Shown: one piece after another, positions 8,167 to 17,212 of the stretch
Position numbering within the stretch: position 1 is the stretch's first letter
Layout of the letters: each line of letters begins with the position of its first letter
From: Alphaproteobacteria bacterium
Lineage (GTDB): Bacteria > Pseudomonadota > Alphaproteobacteria > Caulobacterales > Parvularculaceae
Assembly: GCA_030426465.1 (NCBI GenBank)
Contig: JAUHYK010000002.1
Coordinates: 1-64,000 of the forward strand
Reading direction: 5' to 3'
DNA: 64,000 nucleotides
Made by a program: the position numbers and the translations under genes
Notes under the pieces: generated by a model
The model's database searches: none
Told to the model about the DNA's origin: nothing
The model's input: the letters and a program-made list of their open reading frames with translations, nothing else

Positions 8167-9633
8167 TTAGCGCGCCTTGCTGAACGACCGCTCAAGAAGG
8201 CCGGCGATCACATAGGCGGCGAGCGAGGCGAGCACCGAATAAATGAAATAGCCGTCGATCGGCTCAACGTCACCAGCGAGCACTGCGCTCAAAGCAGGCC
8301 CCAGCGCGGAGCCTTCGGCCATGGCGCTCTGCAATGGCAGCACAAGCAGCGTCGCCAGGTTGAACGCGACGCAGGTATAGATGCAAGCGAGCGCCGCGGC
8401 TGTGCCGCCAAATCGCGTTCTCAGACCGATCAAGGTCGCCACGACGATCGCCCCTTGGCCGAATACGGATGTCAGCGCGATCAGCTCGTAAATATCAGAG
8501 CCGCCGAGCGCTACGGCGAGCGCACCGACGCCTGCGAACGCGGTACCAAAACGCGCAATCATGAGCTGACGGCGTTCACTGGAGCGCGCATGAAGTTTTT
8601 TCAGGATATTGATCGAGATAAGTGACGAAACCGCCAGAAGGTTAGAATCGACAGTCGACAGAATTGCAGAGAAAAGCGCGCCGATAAAAACAATCGCAAG
8701 CACAGGCGGCAAAAACTCAATCGCCATCGCCGGAATGAAATTGTCGCCTGCTGCGCCGGGGACATCCAGATGCGCGCCGGAAAGACCGATCAGCACCGGC
8801 ATCATGCCAATTCCGATATAAAGCCCGGCCGCAGAAAACGCCGCCGCTTTGGCCACCGATGTCGATTTGGCGGCGAGAAAACGCGTAATGATTTCCTGCG
8901 TCACGAGACTGCCGATGACGGGAATGGCCCAGGCGTCAGCGCGCGTGAACAGGGACTCACCCGGCGCGATCAGACGCAGTTGTTCCGGTTCGATCACCGA
9001 CAGCATGGCGGAAATCCCGCCAAACTGATGAATTATGGCGGCGAAGAGAATAGCGACGCCGCCCATCAAAAACAGTCCCTGCACCACATCGGTCACCACA
9101 TCGCCGATAAGGCCGGCGAACATCGAATAAAAGATGACAATGCCGGCAGCCGCGAAGAGCGTTAAAACACCGGGAAGGCCGAGTGTCGTTTCCAGAATCG
9201 CAGCGATGGCGAGCAATTGCGCGCCCGCCCATATGACCGAAATTACGACAAGCACGATCGCGGTCACGAATTCCGCCTGCTTGCCAAACCGGTCGAGGAA
9301 GAAGTCGGCGATGGTCACATAGCCATGGCTGCGAATTTTGCCGGCCACGAAAAAGGCGGTGGCGACGAGGCAAAGGGCGTAACCGAACGGTTCGGCCCGC
9401 GCGCCGGATAAACCGCCCTCGGCGACCGCCGCCGATGAACCGAGGATTGTCTCCGCCCCGAACCAGGTGGCGAAGAGCGACAGGGTGATGGGGAAATACC
9501 CAAGCCTGCCGCCGGCGATGTAATAGTCGGTATCGCTCTTGGTGCCGCGTGCAAACCACAGACCGATTGCGATCTGAATGACGACATAAACCGCAATAAA
9601 GAGCATCAGCTCCGTGCGTGACAGGTCTTCCAC
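8167..9633 (-). CDS. Sodium:solute symporter (SSF family)
   Basis: A 488-residue polytopic membrane protein with about thirteen predicted hydrophobic helices. The N-terminus (GLWFARGTKSDTDYYIAGGRLGYF) and the segment FATWFGAETILGSSAAVAEGG are characteristic of the sodium:solute symporter family, which includes proline, pantothenate, acetate and sugar carriers. Substrate is not readable. The start is GTG at 9633, supported by AAAGGGGCG eleven bases upstream. It is convergent with the PfpI gene. It lies between tlyA and dxs, interrupting what is an adjacent pair in many relatives. Confidence 0.9.
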   Translation of the reverse strand: MEDLSRTELMLFIAVYVVIQIAIGLWFARGTKSDTDYYIAGGRLGYFPITLSLFATWFGAETILGSSAAVAEGGLSGARAEPFGYALCLVATAFFVAGKIRSHGYVTIADFFLDRFGKQAEFVTAIVLVVISVIWAGAQLLAIAAILETTLGLPGVLTLFAAAGIVIFYSMFAGLIGDVVTDVVQGLFLMGGVAILFAAIIHQFGGISAMLSVIEPEQLRLIAPGESLFTRADAWAIPVIGSLVTQEIITRFLAAKSTSVAKAAAFSAAGLYIGIGMMPVLIGLSGAHLDVPGAAGDNFIPAMAIEFLPPVLAIVFIGALFSAILSTVDSNLLAVSSLISINILKKLHARSSERRQLMIARFGTAFAGVGALAVALGGSDIYELIALTSVFGQGAIVVATLIGLRTRFGGTAAALACIYTCVAFNLATLLVLPLQSAMAEGSALGPALSAVLAGDVEPIDGYFIYSVLASLAAYVIAGLLERSFSKAR

Positions 9634-9743
9634 TCAGCGCCCCTTTGCATTCAAAACCGGCCTATTGAGCCGCAAATCGGAACGCTTGAAAAGAGAAAAT
9701 CTCTTTCAGGGGACGGATGATTGGAAAGAATAGAGGTCTTCCT

Positions 9744-10214
9744 TCAGATCCAGCGGCGCACGCGAGCCTTATAGGTACGGTATTCGTCGCCAAACTGGCG
9801 CTCCATTTTGTCCTCTTCGTAAGGGATGGAGATAAAATTCACGAACAGAAAGAAGACAACAGGCGCTGCAAACGCCAAGCCCGTCCCGATGACAAAAGCC
9901 AGCCCGAGCGTAGCGACAAGGATGCCGAGATACATGGGATTGCGCGTATAGTTAAACGGACCAGAGACGACCAGCGATGAATTCTTTTTCGACGCCGGGA
10001 CCACTTCCGTTCCAGCGCGCGCGAAAGCGCGGCGCCCGGAAGCCGAAATCAGAAACCCGATAGCGAAGATCGCCAACCCTACAAGGGGAAAATGAAGCGG
10101 CGCGGTCAGCCCCGCAACGCGCCCCGCCAGCCATACTGTCAACACGAAGACAAGCGCCCAGACAGGCGGCGGAATGATAACCAGAATGGACGGTTTCGGC
10201 AGGTCTTCGCTCAC
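9744..10214 (-). CDS. Small membrane methyltransferase, isoprenylcysteine/phospholipid methyltransferase-like
   Basis: A 156-residue integral membrane protein with about four hydrophobic segments. The C-terminal signature GPFNYTRNPMYLG, then EEDKMERQFGDEYRTYKARVRRWI-type ending, is that of the isoprenylcysteine carboxyl methyltransferase and phospholipid N-methyltransferase family, where the NPMY and EE residues hold S-adenosylmethionine. An in-frame ATG exists at 10244, but the GTG at 10214 has AAGGGAG correctly spaced before it and is preferred. It begins 48 bases after dxs ends on the same strand and is probably cotranscribed. Bacterial substrates in this family are mostly unknown. Confidence 0.82.
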   Translation of the reverse strand: MSEDLPKPSILVIIPPPVWALVFVLTVWLAGRVAGLTAPLHFPLVGLAIFAIGFLISASGRRAFARAGTEVVPASKKNSSLVVSGPFNYTRNPMYLGILVATLGLAFVIGTGLAFAAPVVFFLFVNFISIPYEEDKMERQFGDEYRTYKARVRRWI

Positions 10215-10262
10215 CTCAGTCTCCCTTGCGCGAGACGATCGCATCCCGGCCGGCAGAGTCGG

Positions 10263-12176
10263 TCAGCCGCGCAGATTCACGACATTCGATTCCATACCGA
10301 GAGCCTCGCGCGCGCGCTCGACGATATGAACCGCATTAAGCCGCGCATGGTCGTACATCTTCGCGGGAGAATCCTGATCCTGGAATACATCGGGAAGATG
10401 CATGGTGCGGATTTTGACGCCCGTATCGAGAAGCCCGGAGTCGGAAAGGAAGTGCAGCACAAAGGCGCCGAACCCGCCGCGCGAGCCCTCTTCGATCGTG
10501 ATCAGCACTTCATGCTCACGCACAAGACGCATAATCAGATCATGGTCGAGCGGTTTTGCGAAGCGCGCATCGGCGACTGTCGTGGAGATGCCTTGCGCCT
10601 CCAGCGTGTCGGCGGCCTTCAACGCCTCCTGCAATCGCCCGCCAAGCGCCAGAAGCGCGACTTTCGTGCCTTCGCGCACGATGCGGCCCTTGCCGATTTC
10701 CAGGATCTTGCCCTGCTCCGGCATATCAACGCCGACGCCCTCGCCGCGCGGATAACGGAATGCGATCGGCCCTTCGTCAAACGCGGCGGCCGTGGCCGTC
10801 ATGTGAACGAGTTCAGCTTCATCGCCTGCCGCCATGATCACCATATTCGGCAAGCAGCCGAGATAGGCGATGTCGAAAGAGCCCGCATGGGTAGCGCCGT
10901 CAGCGCCCACGAGACCGGCGCGGTCCATGGGAAAGCGGACCGGCAGGTTCTGAATAGCGACATCATGAACAACGCTGTCATAAGCGCGCTGCAGAAACGT
11001 CGAATAGATCGCGCAGAATGGGCGCAGCCCATCGCCGGCGAGACCCGCCGCAAAGGTGACGGCGTGCTGTTCGGCGATGCCCACATCGTAACAACGATCC
11101 GGGAACGCCTCGGCGAACATGTCGAGCGATGTCCCGGACGGCATTGCGGCGGTGATGCCGATAATCTTGTCGTCCTTTTCCGCTTCCTTGATCAGGGTCT
11201 TGCCGAAGACTTTCTGATAGGCGGGGGCGTTCGGCGTGCCTTTTTGCTGCTTACCGGAAACCACATCGAATTTGGCGACGCCGTGATATTTGTCGGCGGA
11301 TTCCTCTGCAGGCGGATAACCCGCGCCCTTGCGCGTCACGACATGGACGAGCACAGGGCCCTCTTTCATGTCGCGCACATTCTCCAGCACCGGCACCAGC
11401 TGGTCGAGATTGTGGCCGTCAATCGGGCCCACATAGTAAAACCCAAGCTCTTCAAACAAGGTGCCGCCGGAGACCATGCCGCGGCCATATTCTTCGGCTT
11501 TGGCAAGTTGTTTGTAGATCGCTTTGGGCAGACGCTTTGCGAGCTGTTTTCCGAAAGTGCGGAAGCCCTGATAAACGCCGGATGATGACGCCCGCGCCAG
11601 ATACGCGCTCATGGCGCCGACCGGCGGCGCAATCGACATGTCGTTATCATTGAGGATGACGACGAGCTTGCTTCCCAGATGGCCGGCGTTGTTGAGCCCT
11701 TCATAGGCCATGCCGCCCGACATGGAGCCGTCGCCAATCACGGCGATAGAGGTCGTGTTCTTGTTGAGGTGACGCGACGCTTCCGCAAAGCCTGTCGCCG
11801 CCGAAATCGACGTCGCCGCATGAGCGGCGCCAAAGGGGTCGTATTCACTCTCCGCGCGTTTCGTAAACCCGGACAGACCGCCGGCCTGCCTCAAGGTGCG
11901 GATGCGATCGCGGCGACCGGTGAGAATCTTGTGCGGGTAGCACTGGTGACCCACGTCCCAGACGAGGCGGTCATCCGGCGTATTGAAGACATAGTGGATC
12001 GCCGTCGTCAGCTCGACCACGCCGAGCCCGGAGCCAAGATGGCCGCCGGTTACCGACACTGCGTCAATCATTTCCGCCCGGAGTTCATCCGCGAGCTGGC
12101 GCAATTCGCTCTTGTCCAGCTTTCGTAAATCTGCGGGGAATTTGACGGTGTCGAGCAGCGGCGTTTCAACAGCCAT
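10263..12176 (-). CDS. dxs: 1-deoxy-D-xylulose-5-phosphate synthase
   Basis: DXP synthase condenses pyruvate and glyceraldehyde 3-phosphate with thiamine diphosphate, the first step of the MEP isoprenoid pathway. The 637-residue length is standard. Visible signatures: [12 protein letters not shown] near the N-terminus, the ThDP motif beginning [18 protein letters not shown] and continuing to [12 protein letters not shown], and [15 protein letters not shown] in the pyrimidine domain. AAAGGG precedes the ATG. In many alphaproteobacteria dxs follows xseB and ispA; here neither is adjacent, and feoAB lies upstream on the other strand. The start is divergent from feoAB across a 329-base spacer. 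Confidence 0.97.
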   Translation of the reverse strand: MAVETPLLDTVKFPADLRKLDKSELRQLADELRAEMIDAVSVTGGHLGSGLGVVELTTAIHYVFNTPDDRLVWDVGHQCYPHKILTGRRDRIRTLRQAGGLSGFTKRAESEYDPFGAAHAATSISAATGFAEASRHLNKNTTSIAVIGDGSMSGGMAYEGLNNAGHLGSKLVVILNDNDMSIAPPVGAMSAYLARASSSGVYQGFRTFGKQLAKRLPKAIYKQLAKAEEYGRGMVSGGTLFEELGFYYVGPIDGHNLDQLVPVLENVRDMKEGPVLVHVVTRKGAGYPPAEESADKYHGVAKFDVVSGKQQKGTPNAPAYQKVFGKTLIKEAEKDDKIIGITAAMPSGTSLDMFAEAFPDRCYDVGIAEQHAVTFAAGLAGDGLRPFCAIYSTFLQRAYDSVVHDVAIQNLPVRFPMDRAGLVGADGATHAGSFDIAYLGCLPNMVIMAAGDEAELVHMTATAAAFDEGPIAFRYPRGEGVGVDMPEQGKILEIGKGRIVREGTKVALLALGGRLQEALKAADTLEAQGISTTVADARFAKPLDHDLIMRLVREHEVLITIEEGSRGGFGAFVLHFLSDSGLLDTGVKIRTMHLPDVFQDQDSPAKMYDHARLNAVHIVERAREALGMESNVVNLRG

Positions 12177-12505
12177 GGGATAACCCTTTTATTCTTATTA
12201 AACCAACACTTGGCGCCGGCGCTTGCGGACCCTCCCCCGCTGCGCTGCGGTAAGGAACCGTTCTAACGCTTCACGAGGATTTCTCCACCCCTATTGGGGT
12301 GAAAAGGCGGCAAGCCCGCGGAGATTTGAAGCCCATTGTGGCTTAATGGGCGCGGGCGCGATCAGTATGCATGGATCGTCGGCCGCTCTCAATTTTGCCG
12401 GCGCTCTTAGACTCTATTCCCCGCCAATCCGCCGCAGGGTCTAAGGGAAATCCCGTATTGCAAGTCATTCTCAAAAAAGCGACATAGACGCTTCAGGAAA
12501 CCTCT
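12177..12505. other. Divergent control region between dxs and feoA
   Basis: A 329-base spacer with no convincing gene. It carries a Fur-box-like sequence close to feoA (entered separately) and a perfect hairpin CACCCC-tatt-GGGGTG at 12286-12301 whose role is unknown. Promoters for both dxs and feoA must lie here, but no clear -35/-10 pair could be picked. Confidence 0.6.
12458..12474. promoter_or_regulatory. Fur-box-like operator of feoAB
   Basis: TTGCAAGTCATTCTCAA lies 31 bases before the feoA ATG. It is an imperfect palindrome of the GCAAnTnATTnTCA type common to Fur sites outside the enterics. A Fur site is expected at a ferrous iron transporter, so position and sequence agree. Not tested experimentally or by a matrix score. 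Confidence 0.65.
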
Positions 12506-12739
12506 ATGCAACTGACCGACATGAAAAAAGGGGCCGTTGGCCGGGTGACGGCGATCAGCGGCGCCGATCCCCTGATCGAGGCGAAACTGCGCGAAATCGG
12601 CTTTGCGGAGGATGACCCGGTCGAGCTCGCCCATCTCGGCCCCCTGGCGCGAACGCCGATCTGCGTCAGGCTGAACCGGACCCTTATCGCCCTTCGCGCG
12701 GAAGAAGCCTGCGCCATCGAGGTGGAACTCGATCAATGA
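12506..12739 (+). CDS. feoA: Ferrous iron transport protein A
   Basis: A 77-residue FeoA: a single SH3-like beta barrel, with the family pattern of GAVGRVTAISG, then LREIGF and a C-terminal strand ALRAEEACAIEV. FeoA is a small cytoplasmic partner needed for FeoB-mediated Fe(II) uptake. The gene overlaps feoB by four bases (ATGA), so the two are translationally coupled. AGGA precedes the ATG. A Fur-box-like site lies just upstream. Confidence 0.93.
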   Translation: MQLTDMKKGAVGRVTAISGADPLIEAKLREIGFAEDDPVELAHLGPLARTPICVRLNRTLIALRAEEACAIEVELDQ

Positions 12740-14589
12740 ACGCCGCCGTCACCGACACCGCGCCGACGCGCATCGCTCTGGTTGGCGCGCCGAATTGCGG
12801 CAAGTCCACACTCTTTAACGGCCTCACTGGCGGGCGAGCCAAAGTCGCAAACTATCCAGGCGCCACAGTCGAAACCCGCCATGGGCGGTTTACGACGCCT
12901 GCGGGACGCAATGTCGACCTGATCGACTTGCCGGGTTTTTACGGCATGTCGCCGCGCTCCCTCGATGAGCGGCTCGCCCTCGATACTGTCCTCGGTAAAC
13001 TGGATACGGCGCCGGAATTAATCCTTGCTCTGGTCGACGCGGCGACCTTGCGCACCCATCTTCAGTCGGTGTTGCAGTTGCGGGCGATCGGCGCGCCCAT
13101 GATCGTCGTCCTCAACATGTTCGATCTGGCGACCCGCGACGGGCTTGAGATCGACATTCACCGGCTCGAAAAAGAGTTGGGACTTCCCGTCGTCACCGCC
13201 AACGCCACCCGCAAAGCCGGCCGCGAGGCGTTGCTCGCTAAACTTGATGCGGCGCTTGGACAAAAAGAATTTGCGATGCCGCCATCCGGCCACTTTCCCG
13301 CCCCGGAAGACGTTCGCGAGCATCAGGTCGAGGCGCGCCGCATCGCCAGCGCCGCCATTACCTATGAACCGCCTTTCAACCGCGCCACACGCGCCATCGA
13401 CCGCGTTGTGCTTCATCCGATCGCGGGGCCGTTCATCCTCGCCGCACTGCTCTTCACCATGTTCCAGATGGTCTACACCTGGTCGGCCGGACCGGTGGAC
13501 ATGCTCGACGCCGGCGCCGGGGCGCTGGGCGATTTCATCGCCGCGCATCTGCCGCCCGGATGGCTCCATGACCTTCTTGTGGACGGCGTGATTGCTGGCG
13601 TCGGCAGCGTCATCGTTTTCCTGCCGCAGATCATTATCCTTTTCACCTTCATCCTGATCCTTGAAGCGTCAGGCTATATGGCGCGCGCTGCGTTTCTCAT
13701 GGATGAGATCATGCATCGTTTCGGACTTAACGGCCGCGCTTTCATTCCGCTGTTGTCGAGTTTCGCCTGCGCTATTCCGGGCATCATGGCCTCGCGTGTC
13801 ATCGAGAATGATCGCGACCGGCTGACCACGATCCTGATTGCGCCGCTGATGACTTGCTCGGCGCGCCTGCCCGTTTATGCGCTCATTATCGGCGCGTTTA
13901 TTCCCGCCGAGAAAGTCGGCCTGTTCAATTTACAAGGCCTCGTTCTCTTTGCGCTCTACATCACAGGCATCATCAGCGCCGTGTTGATCGCCTTCATCTT
14001 CAAGCGGACCATCGCCAAGGCGCGCTCGCAGCCGCTGATCATGGAGCTGCCGACCTACAAGCTCCCCAACGCCAAGGATTTCTTCATCAGCCTGTGGATA
14101 CGCGCATCGGCTTTTTTAAAGCGCGCCGGCACGGTGATTTTGACGACCTCCGTCATCTTGTGGTTTCTCGCGGCCTATCCCGCCTCGGCGACCAGTCTGA
14201 AAGAAAGTTACGCCGGACGCCTGGGTAGCCTGCTGGAGCCGTTGCTGGCGCCAATCGGCTTCAATCTGGAAATAGCGATCGCACTCGTTCCCGGCATGGC
14301 TGCGCGCGAGGTCGCTGTGGGCGCGCTCGGCACCGTCTACGCCGTTCATGGCGCCACTGAGAACAGTTCAGGGCTTGCCGAAACCCTGCAATCGGCATGG
14401 AGCCTGCCGACCGCGCTGGCGTTCCTCGCGTGGTATGTGTTTGCACCGCAATGTTTTGCGACGCTGGCGACGATCCGCCGGGAAACAGGGTCATGGAAAT
14501 GGGCTGGCTTCGCGCTCGGTTATCTGTTTGCGCTGGCCTACGCCGCCGCGGGCCTCACCTTCTGGACGAGCCGCGCCGCGGGGCTTTGA
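12736..14589 (+). CDS. feoB: Ferrous iron transporter B
   Basis: A 617-residue Fe(II) permease of the inner membrane. The N-terminal G-protein domain has GAPNCGKST (residues 17-25), DLPGFY as the G3 motif and LNMFD as the NxxD G4 motif. The membrane part contains the two Gate-type repeats, seen as IPLLSSFACAIPGIMASRVI and VPGMAAREVAVGALGTVY, with the cysteine of the first on the proposed iron path. At 617 residues it is shorter than the 770-residue E. coli protein, as in most alphaproteobacteria, and no feoC follows. The stop abuts the convergent xseB. Confidence 0.97.
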   Translation: MNAAVTDTAPTRIALVGAPNCGKSTLFNGLTGGRAKVANYPGATVETRHGRFTTPAGRNVDLIDLPGFYGMSPRSLDERLALDTVLGKLDTAPELILALVDAATLRTHLQSVLQLRAIGAPMIVVLNMFDLATRDGLEIDIHRLEKELGLPVVTANATRKAGREALLAKLDAALGQKEFAMPPSGHFPAPEDVREHQVEARRIASAAITYEPPFNRATRAIDRVVLHPIAGPFILAALLFTMFQMVYTWSAGPVDMLDAGAGALGDFIAAHLPPGWLHDLLVDGVIAGVGSVIVFLPQIIILFTFILILEASGYMARAAFLMDEIMHRFGLNGRAFIPLLSSFACAIPGIMASRVIENDRDRLTTILIAPLMTCSARLPVYALIIGAFIPAEKVGLFNLQGLVLFALYITGIISAVLIAFIFKRTIAKARSQPLIMELPTYKLPNAKDFFISLWIRASAFLKRAGTVILTTSVILWFLAAYPASATSLKESYAGRLGSLLEPLLAPIGFNLEIAIALVPGMAAREVAVGALGTVYAVHGATENSSGLAETLQSAWSLPTALAFLAWYVFAPQCFATLATIRRETGSWKWAGFALGYLFALAYAAAGLTFWTSRAAGL

Positions 14590-14835
14590 TTACTCAAAGC
14601 TCGCTTTTTCGGTCTTCGGCTTTCCATCAGCGCCAACAACAATCTTTTCGATTTTCTCTTGCGCAGATTTGAGAGTCTTTTCGCAATGGGCCTTCAGGGC
14701 CGCGCCGCGCTCATAAAGCGCGATTGACTCTTCAAGCGCCGCACCGCCGCTTTCAAGCTTCTGGACAATGTCTTCAAGCTCGGCGAGCGCTTTTTCAAAG
14801 GATAACGCGGCGATGTCAGTAGGTGCTTTAGCCAT
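14590..14835 (-). CDS. xseB: Exodeoxyribonuclease VII small subunit
   Basis: An 81-residue XseB. The pattern SFEKALAELEDIVQKLESG, then LEESIALYERGAALKAHCE, is diagnostic. With XseA it forms exonuclease VII, which degrades single-stranded DNA. No good ribosome binding site is visible. In many relatives xseB lies between the histone-deacetylase-like gene and ispA-dxs; here those genes are on the same strand but 6.2 kb upstream and 2.4 kb downstream, and no ispA is in the window. Confidence 0.95.
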   Translation of the reverse strand: MAKAPTDIAALSFEKALAELEDIVQKLESGGAALEESIALYERGAALKAHCEKTLKSAQEKIEKIVVGADGKPKTEKASFE

Positions 14836-14934
14836 GAAGGCTGTTTAGCGGCCCTCGCCCCCTCGGGCAATAGGAGGCGGGCACACTGGTTTCCCCCTAT
14901 GCGGGGCAAGGCAAAATCCATAAGAACGGGCCCC

Positions 14935-16113
14935 ATGAACAAATTTGATATTATCATTATTGGCGCCGGCGCAGCCGGCATGATGTGCGCCATCGAGGCC
15001 GGACGGCGCGGACGGCGCGCCATCCTCATTGACCATGCCGAGCACCCCGGTGAGAAAATCCGTATCTCCGGCGGGGGACGCTGTAACTTCACCAATGTGC
15101 ATGCCGCTCCGAAGCATTTCCTTTCAACCAACCCGCATTTTTGCAAGTCGGCGCTGAAGCGGTTCTCCGCCGCTGATTTCATCAAGCGGGTCGAGGCGCG
15201 CGGCATCGCCTATCACGAAAAAACACTGGGCCAGCTTTTTTGCGACACGTCCTCCAAAGACATCATCCACATGCTGGTCGATGACGTCCGTGAGGCAAAT
15301 GTGGAATTGCGGCTCTCGACCAGCGTCGACCAAATCGAGAAAACATCGGATGGATTTGCGCTAAAGACCACCGGCGGCGCCCTTTCCTGTTCATCGCTGG
15401 TCATCGCCACGGGCGGCAAGTCGATCCCGAAAATGGGCGCAACGGATTTCGCCTATGGCGCCGCGCGACAGTTCGGCCTTGAGATTGTCAAACCGCGCCC
15501 GGCGCTGGTTCCCCTCACCTTCACCGGCGGTTTGCTGGACGAGATGAAAGCGCTCTCCGGCGTCAGCACCGAAGCGAGCGTTTCCTGCAACGGTATGGCG
15601 TTCCGCGAAGCCTTGCTGTTCACCCATCGCGGCATATCGGGCCCGTCTATCCTGCAGATCTCATCCTATTGGCGCGAAAGCGACGACATCATGATAGACC
15701 TCGCGCCGGATGTGGACGTGTTCGAGCGTTTGCGCACGGCCCGTCAGACCACCGGCAAACTGGAGCCGCAAACGGTGCTCGCGACGTTTTTGCCCAAACG
15801 CCTCGCCGATGCGGCGGCGGCGCGCGCCGGACTTGAAGGCCGGATCGGCGACGCCTCCGACAAAAAACTCAAAGTTCTTTCAGACGCCGTAAAACAATGG
15901 CGCGTCAAACCTGTAGGCAGCGAAGGCTGGCGCACGGCGGAAGTAACACTCGGCGGCATCGACACCGGCGGGCTCTCCTCCAAAACCATGGAAGCCAATT
16001 CCGTTCCCGGACTATATTTCATTGGCGAGGCGGTCGATGTCACCGGCTGGCTCGGCGGTTATAATTTCCAGTGGGCGTGGTCGTCCGGATGGGCTGCAGG
16101 GCAGGTTGCGTGA
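14935..16113 (+). CDS. HI0933/YhiN-family flavoprotein oxidoreductase
   Basis: A 392-residue FAD protein of the HI0933 family (YhiN, also called BaiN-like). It opens with the dinucleotide-binding motif FDIIIIGAGAAGMMCAIEA and the family hallmark GEKIRISGGGRCNFTN. The middle has VIATGGKSIPKMGATDFAYG, and the C-terminus ends in GLYFIGEAVDVTGWLGGYN, which closes the FAD site. The start at 14935 is chosen because the Rossmann strand begins there, although the frame is open from 14899 and the ribosome binding site is weak. Function in the cell is unclear; related proteins reduce unsaturated carboxylates or bile acid intermediates. Confidence 0.88.
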   Translation: MNKFDIIIIGAGAAGMMCAIEAGRRGRRAILIDHAEHPGEKIRISGGGRCNFTNVHAAPKHFLSTNPHFCKSALKRFSAADFIKRVEARGIAYHEKTLGQLFCDTSSKDIIHMLVDDVREANVELRLSTSVDQIEKTSDGFALKTTGGALSCSSLVIATGGKSIPKMGATDFAYGAARQFGLEIVKPRPALVPLTFTGGLLDEMKALSGVSTEASVSCNGMAFREALLFTHRGISGPSILQISSYWRESDDIMIDLAPDVDVFERLRTARQTTGKLEPQTVLATFLPKRLADAAAARAGLEGRIGDASDKKLKVLSDAVKQWRVKPVGSEGWRTAEVTLGGIDTGGLSSKTMEANSVPGLYFIGEAVDVTGWLGGYNFQWAWSSGWAAGQVA

Positions 16114-16118
16114 ACGCA

Positions 16119-16625
16119 ATGAAAATAGACATCATCAAGGGTGACAAACACGATGATATCCGCATCACACGCGATGACGGCACCACCGCGCACACGACCT
16201 TTCCCAAGAAAGGCTTCTTTCCGCATGACGCCGTTCATGTCGTCGTGGAGGAAGAACTCGGTCTTAAAAACGCCTTCTGGGGCATGATCGCGCAAGGCAA
16301 GCACCCCGAAGACATTCAGGAGCTTGCCAAAAAGGCGGGCCACGCCAGCGCCAAACGGGCGCGAGTACCGGACGCTTCTATCGTTGAACTTTTACAGGCC
16401 GAACGCATCGTCGAATGTTTCGAAGCTGATCTCTGGGGCGCCCCCGCCGATCTTCAAACCTTGCAAAGCGTCATCGACGCCGCCTGCGCCGGTTCTTTCG
16501 TCCCGACAATTGCGCTTGATGAAGCAACAACCGGCAGAATCCGTGAGCGATTGGCGACGCTTTCCAAAGAGTGGATGGCGGCGCCCCTCAGCGAAACAAT
16601 CCGCTTCACTTGGGCGAAAGCTTAA
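16119..16625 (+). CDS. Conserved-looking protein of unknown function
   Basis: A protein of 168 residues that I do not recognise. It begins MKIDIIKGDKHDDIRITRDDG, a probable beta hairpin, followed by KGFFPHDAVHVVVEEELGL and mixed helices; the C-terminal half is mostly helical and has a single Trp near residue 159. No membrane segment or signal is present, so it is cytoplasmic. The frame also permits a GTG at 16110 that would overlap the preceding stop as GTGA, with GGCAGG suitably spaced; that start is a real alternative and would couple it to the flavoprotein gene. The HDAVHVVVEEELG segment suggests a conserved family of alphaproteobacteria. Confidence 0.7.
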   Translation: MKIDIIKGDKHDDIRITRDDGTTAHTTFPKKGFFPHDAVHVVVEEELGLKNAFWGMIAQGKHPEDIQELAKKAGHASAKRARVPDASIVELLQAERIVECFEADLWGAPADLQTLQSVIDAACAGSFVPTIALDEATTGRIRERLATLSKEWMAAPLSETIRFTWAKA

Positions 16626-16738
16626 GCCGCTATACTTTTATCCGATTTCCCTGCCGGGCCAGTCACATGAGCGAGGCTTGAACAAATCTGAAAATAGATT
16701 AGCTTTTTTTCTGTTTTTACTGTGGCGGGGCGCTTTTC

Positions 16739-17212
16739 ATGAAAAAATTCCTGACGTTCCTTGGAGGCGTCTTCCTCATCATTATTGTTCTCGTCATTGG
16801 CCTCGCAATTTTTATGGGGGTGCAACTTGGCCCCGCAGATGAGGAAGCCAAAGCCTATGCCCGCGAGTCCATTGAAGCAATCGCAACTGTCTGGGACGCC
16901 GATGCCGTTTATGAGCGGTCAAGCGACACTCTCAAGGAGACACTTAACCAGGGAGAGGTCGTAAAGCTCATGACGCAAGGCGCCCGTGCTGTCGGTGATC
17001 TCGAGAAACTGGGCGAGGTCACTTGTTCAACGAACATTTCTACGACCACCGGCGACGGCAAGGTAATTACGTCGGAGTGCAGCGCGACCGCTGAACACCA
17101 GCGCGGATCTGTTGACTACCGGATTAACGTTGAAGAGCGCAACGACGCCTGGGCTGTAAATGGGTTTCATTTCACCGTCACAGCGACGCAGGAAAGCGCG
17201 ACAGAAGTCTAA
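16739..17212 (+). CDS. Small membrane-anchored protein of unknown function
   Basis: A protein of 157 residues with one hydrophobic helix at about residues 5-27 (FLTFLGGVFLIIIVLVIGLAIFMG) after MKK, followed by a soluble domain of about 125 residues placed in the periplasm. The domain has two cysteines (CSTN and ECSAT) that could form a disulfide, and an alternating strand pattern at the end (DYRINVEERNDAWAVNGFHFTV) reminiscent of NTF2-like or DUF4019-type folds. No catalytic motif is visible. It overlaps the end of the convergent ABC-F gene by four bases. Confidence 0.7.
   Translation: MKKFLTFLGGVFLIIIVLVIGLAIFMGVQLGPADEEAKAYARESIEAIATVWDADAVYERSSDTLKETLNQGEVVKLMTQGARAVGDLEKLGEVTCSTNISTTTGDGKVITSECSATAEHQRGSVDYRINVEERNDAWAVNGFHFTVTATQESATEV

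Noticed and set aside
10092-11585. Long open frame (497 codons) on the plus strand across dxs
   Set aside because: It is antisense to a certain dxs gene, has His/Arg-rich composition typical of reverse frames in GC-rich DNA, and no family signature.
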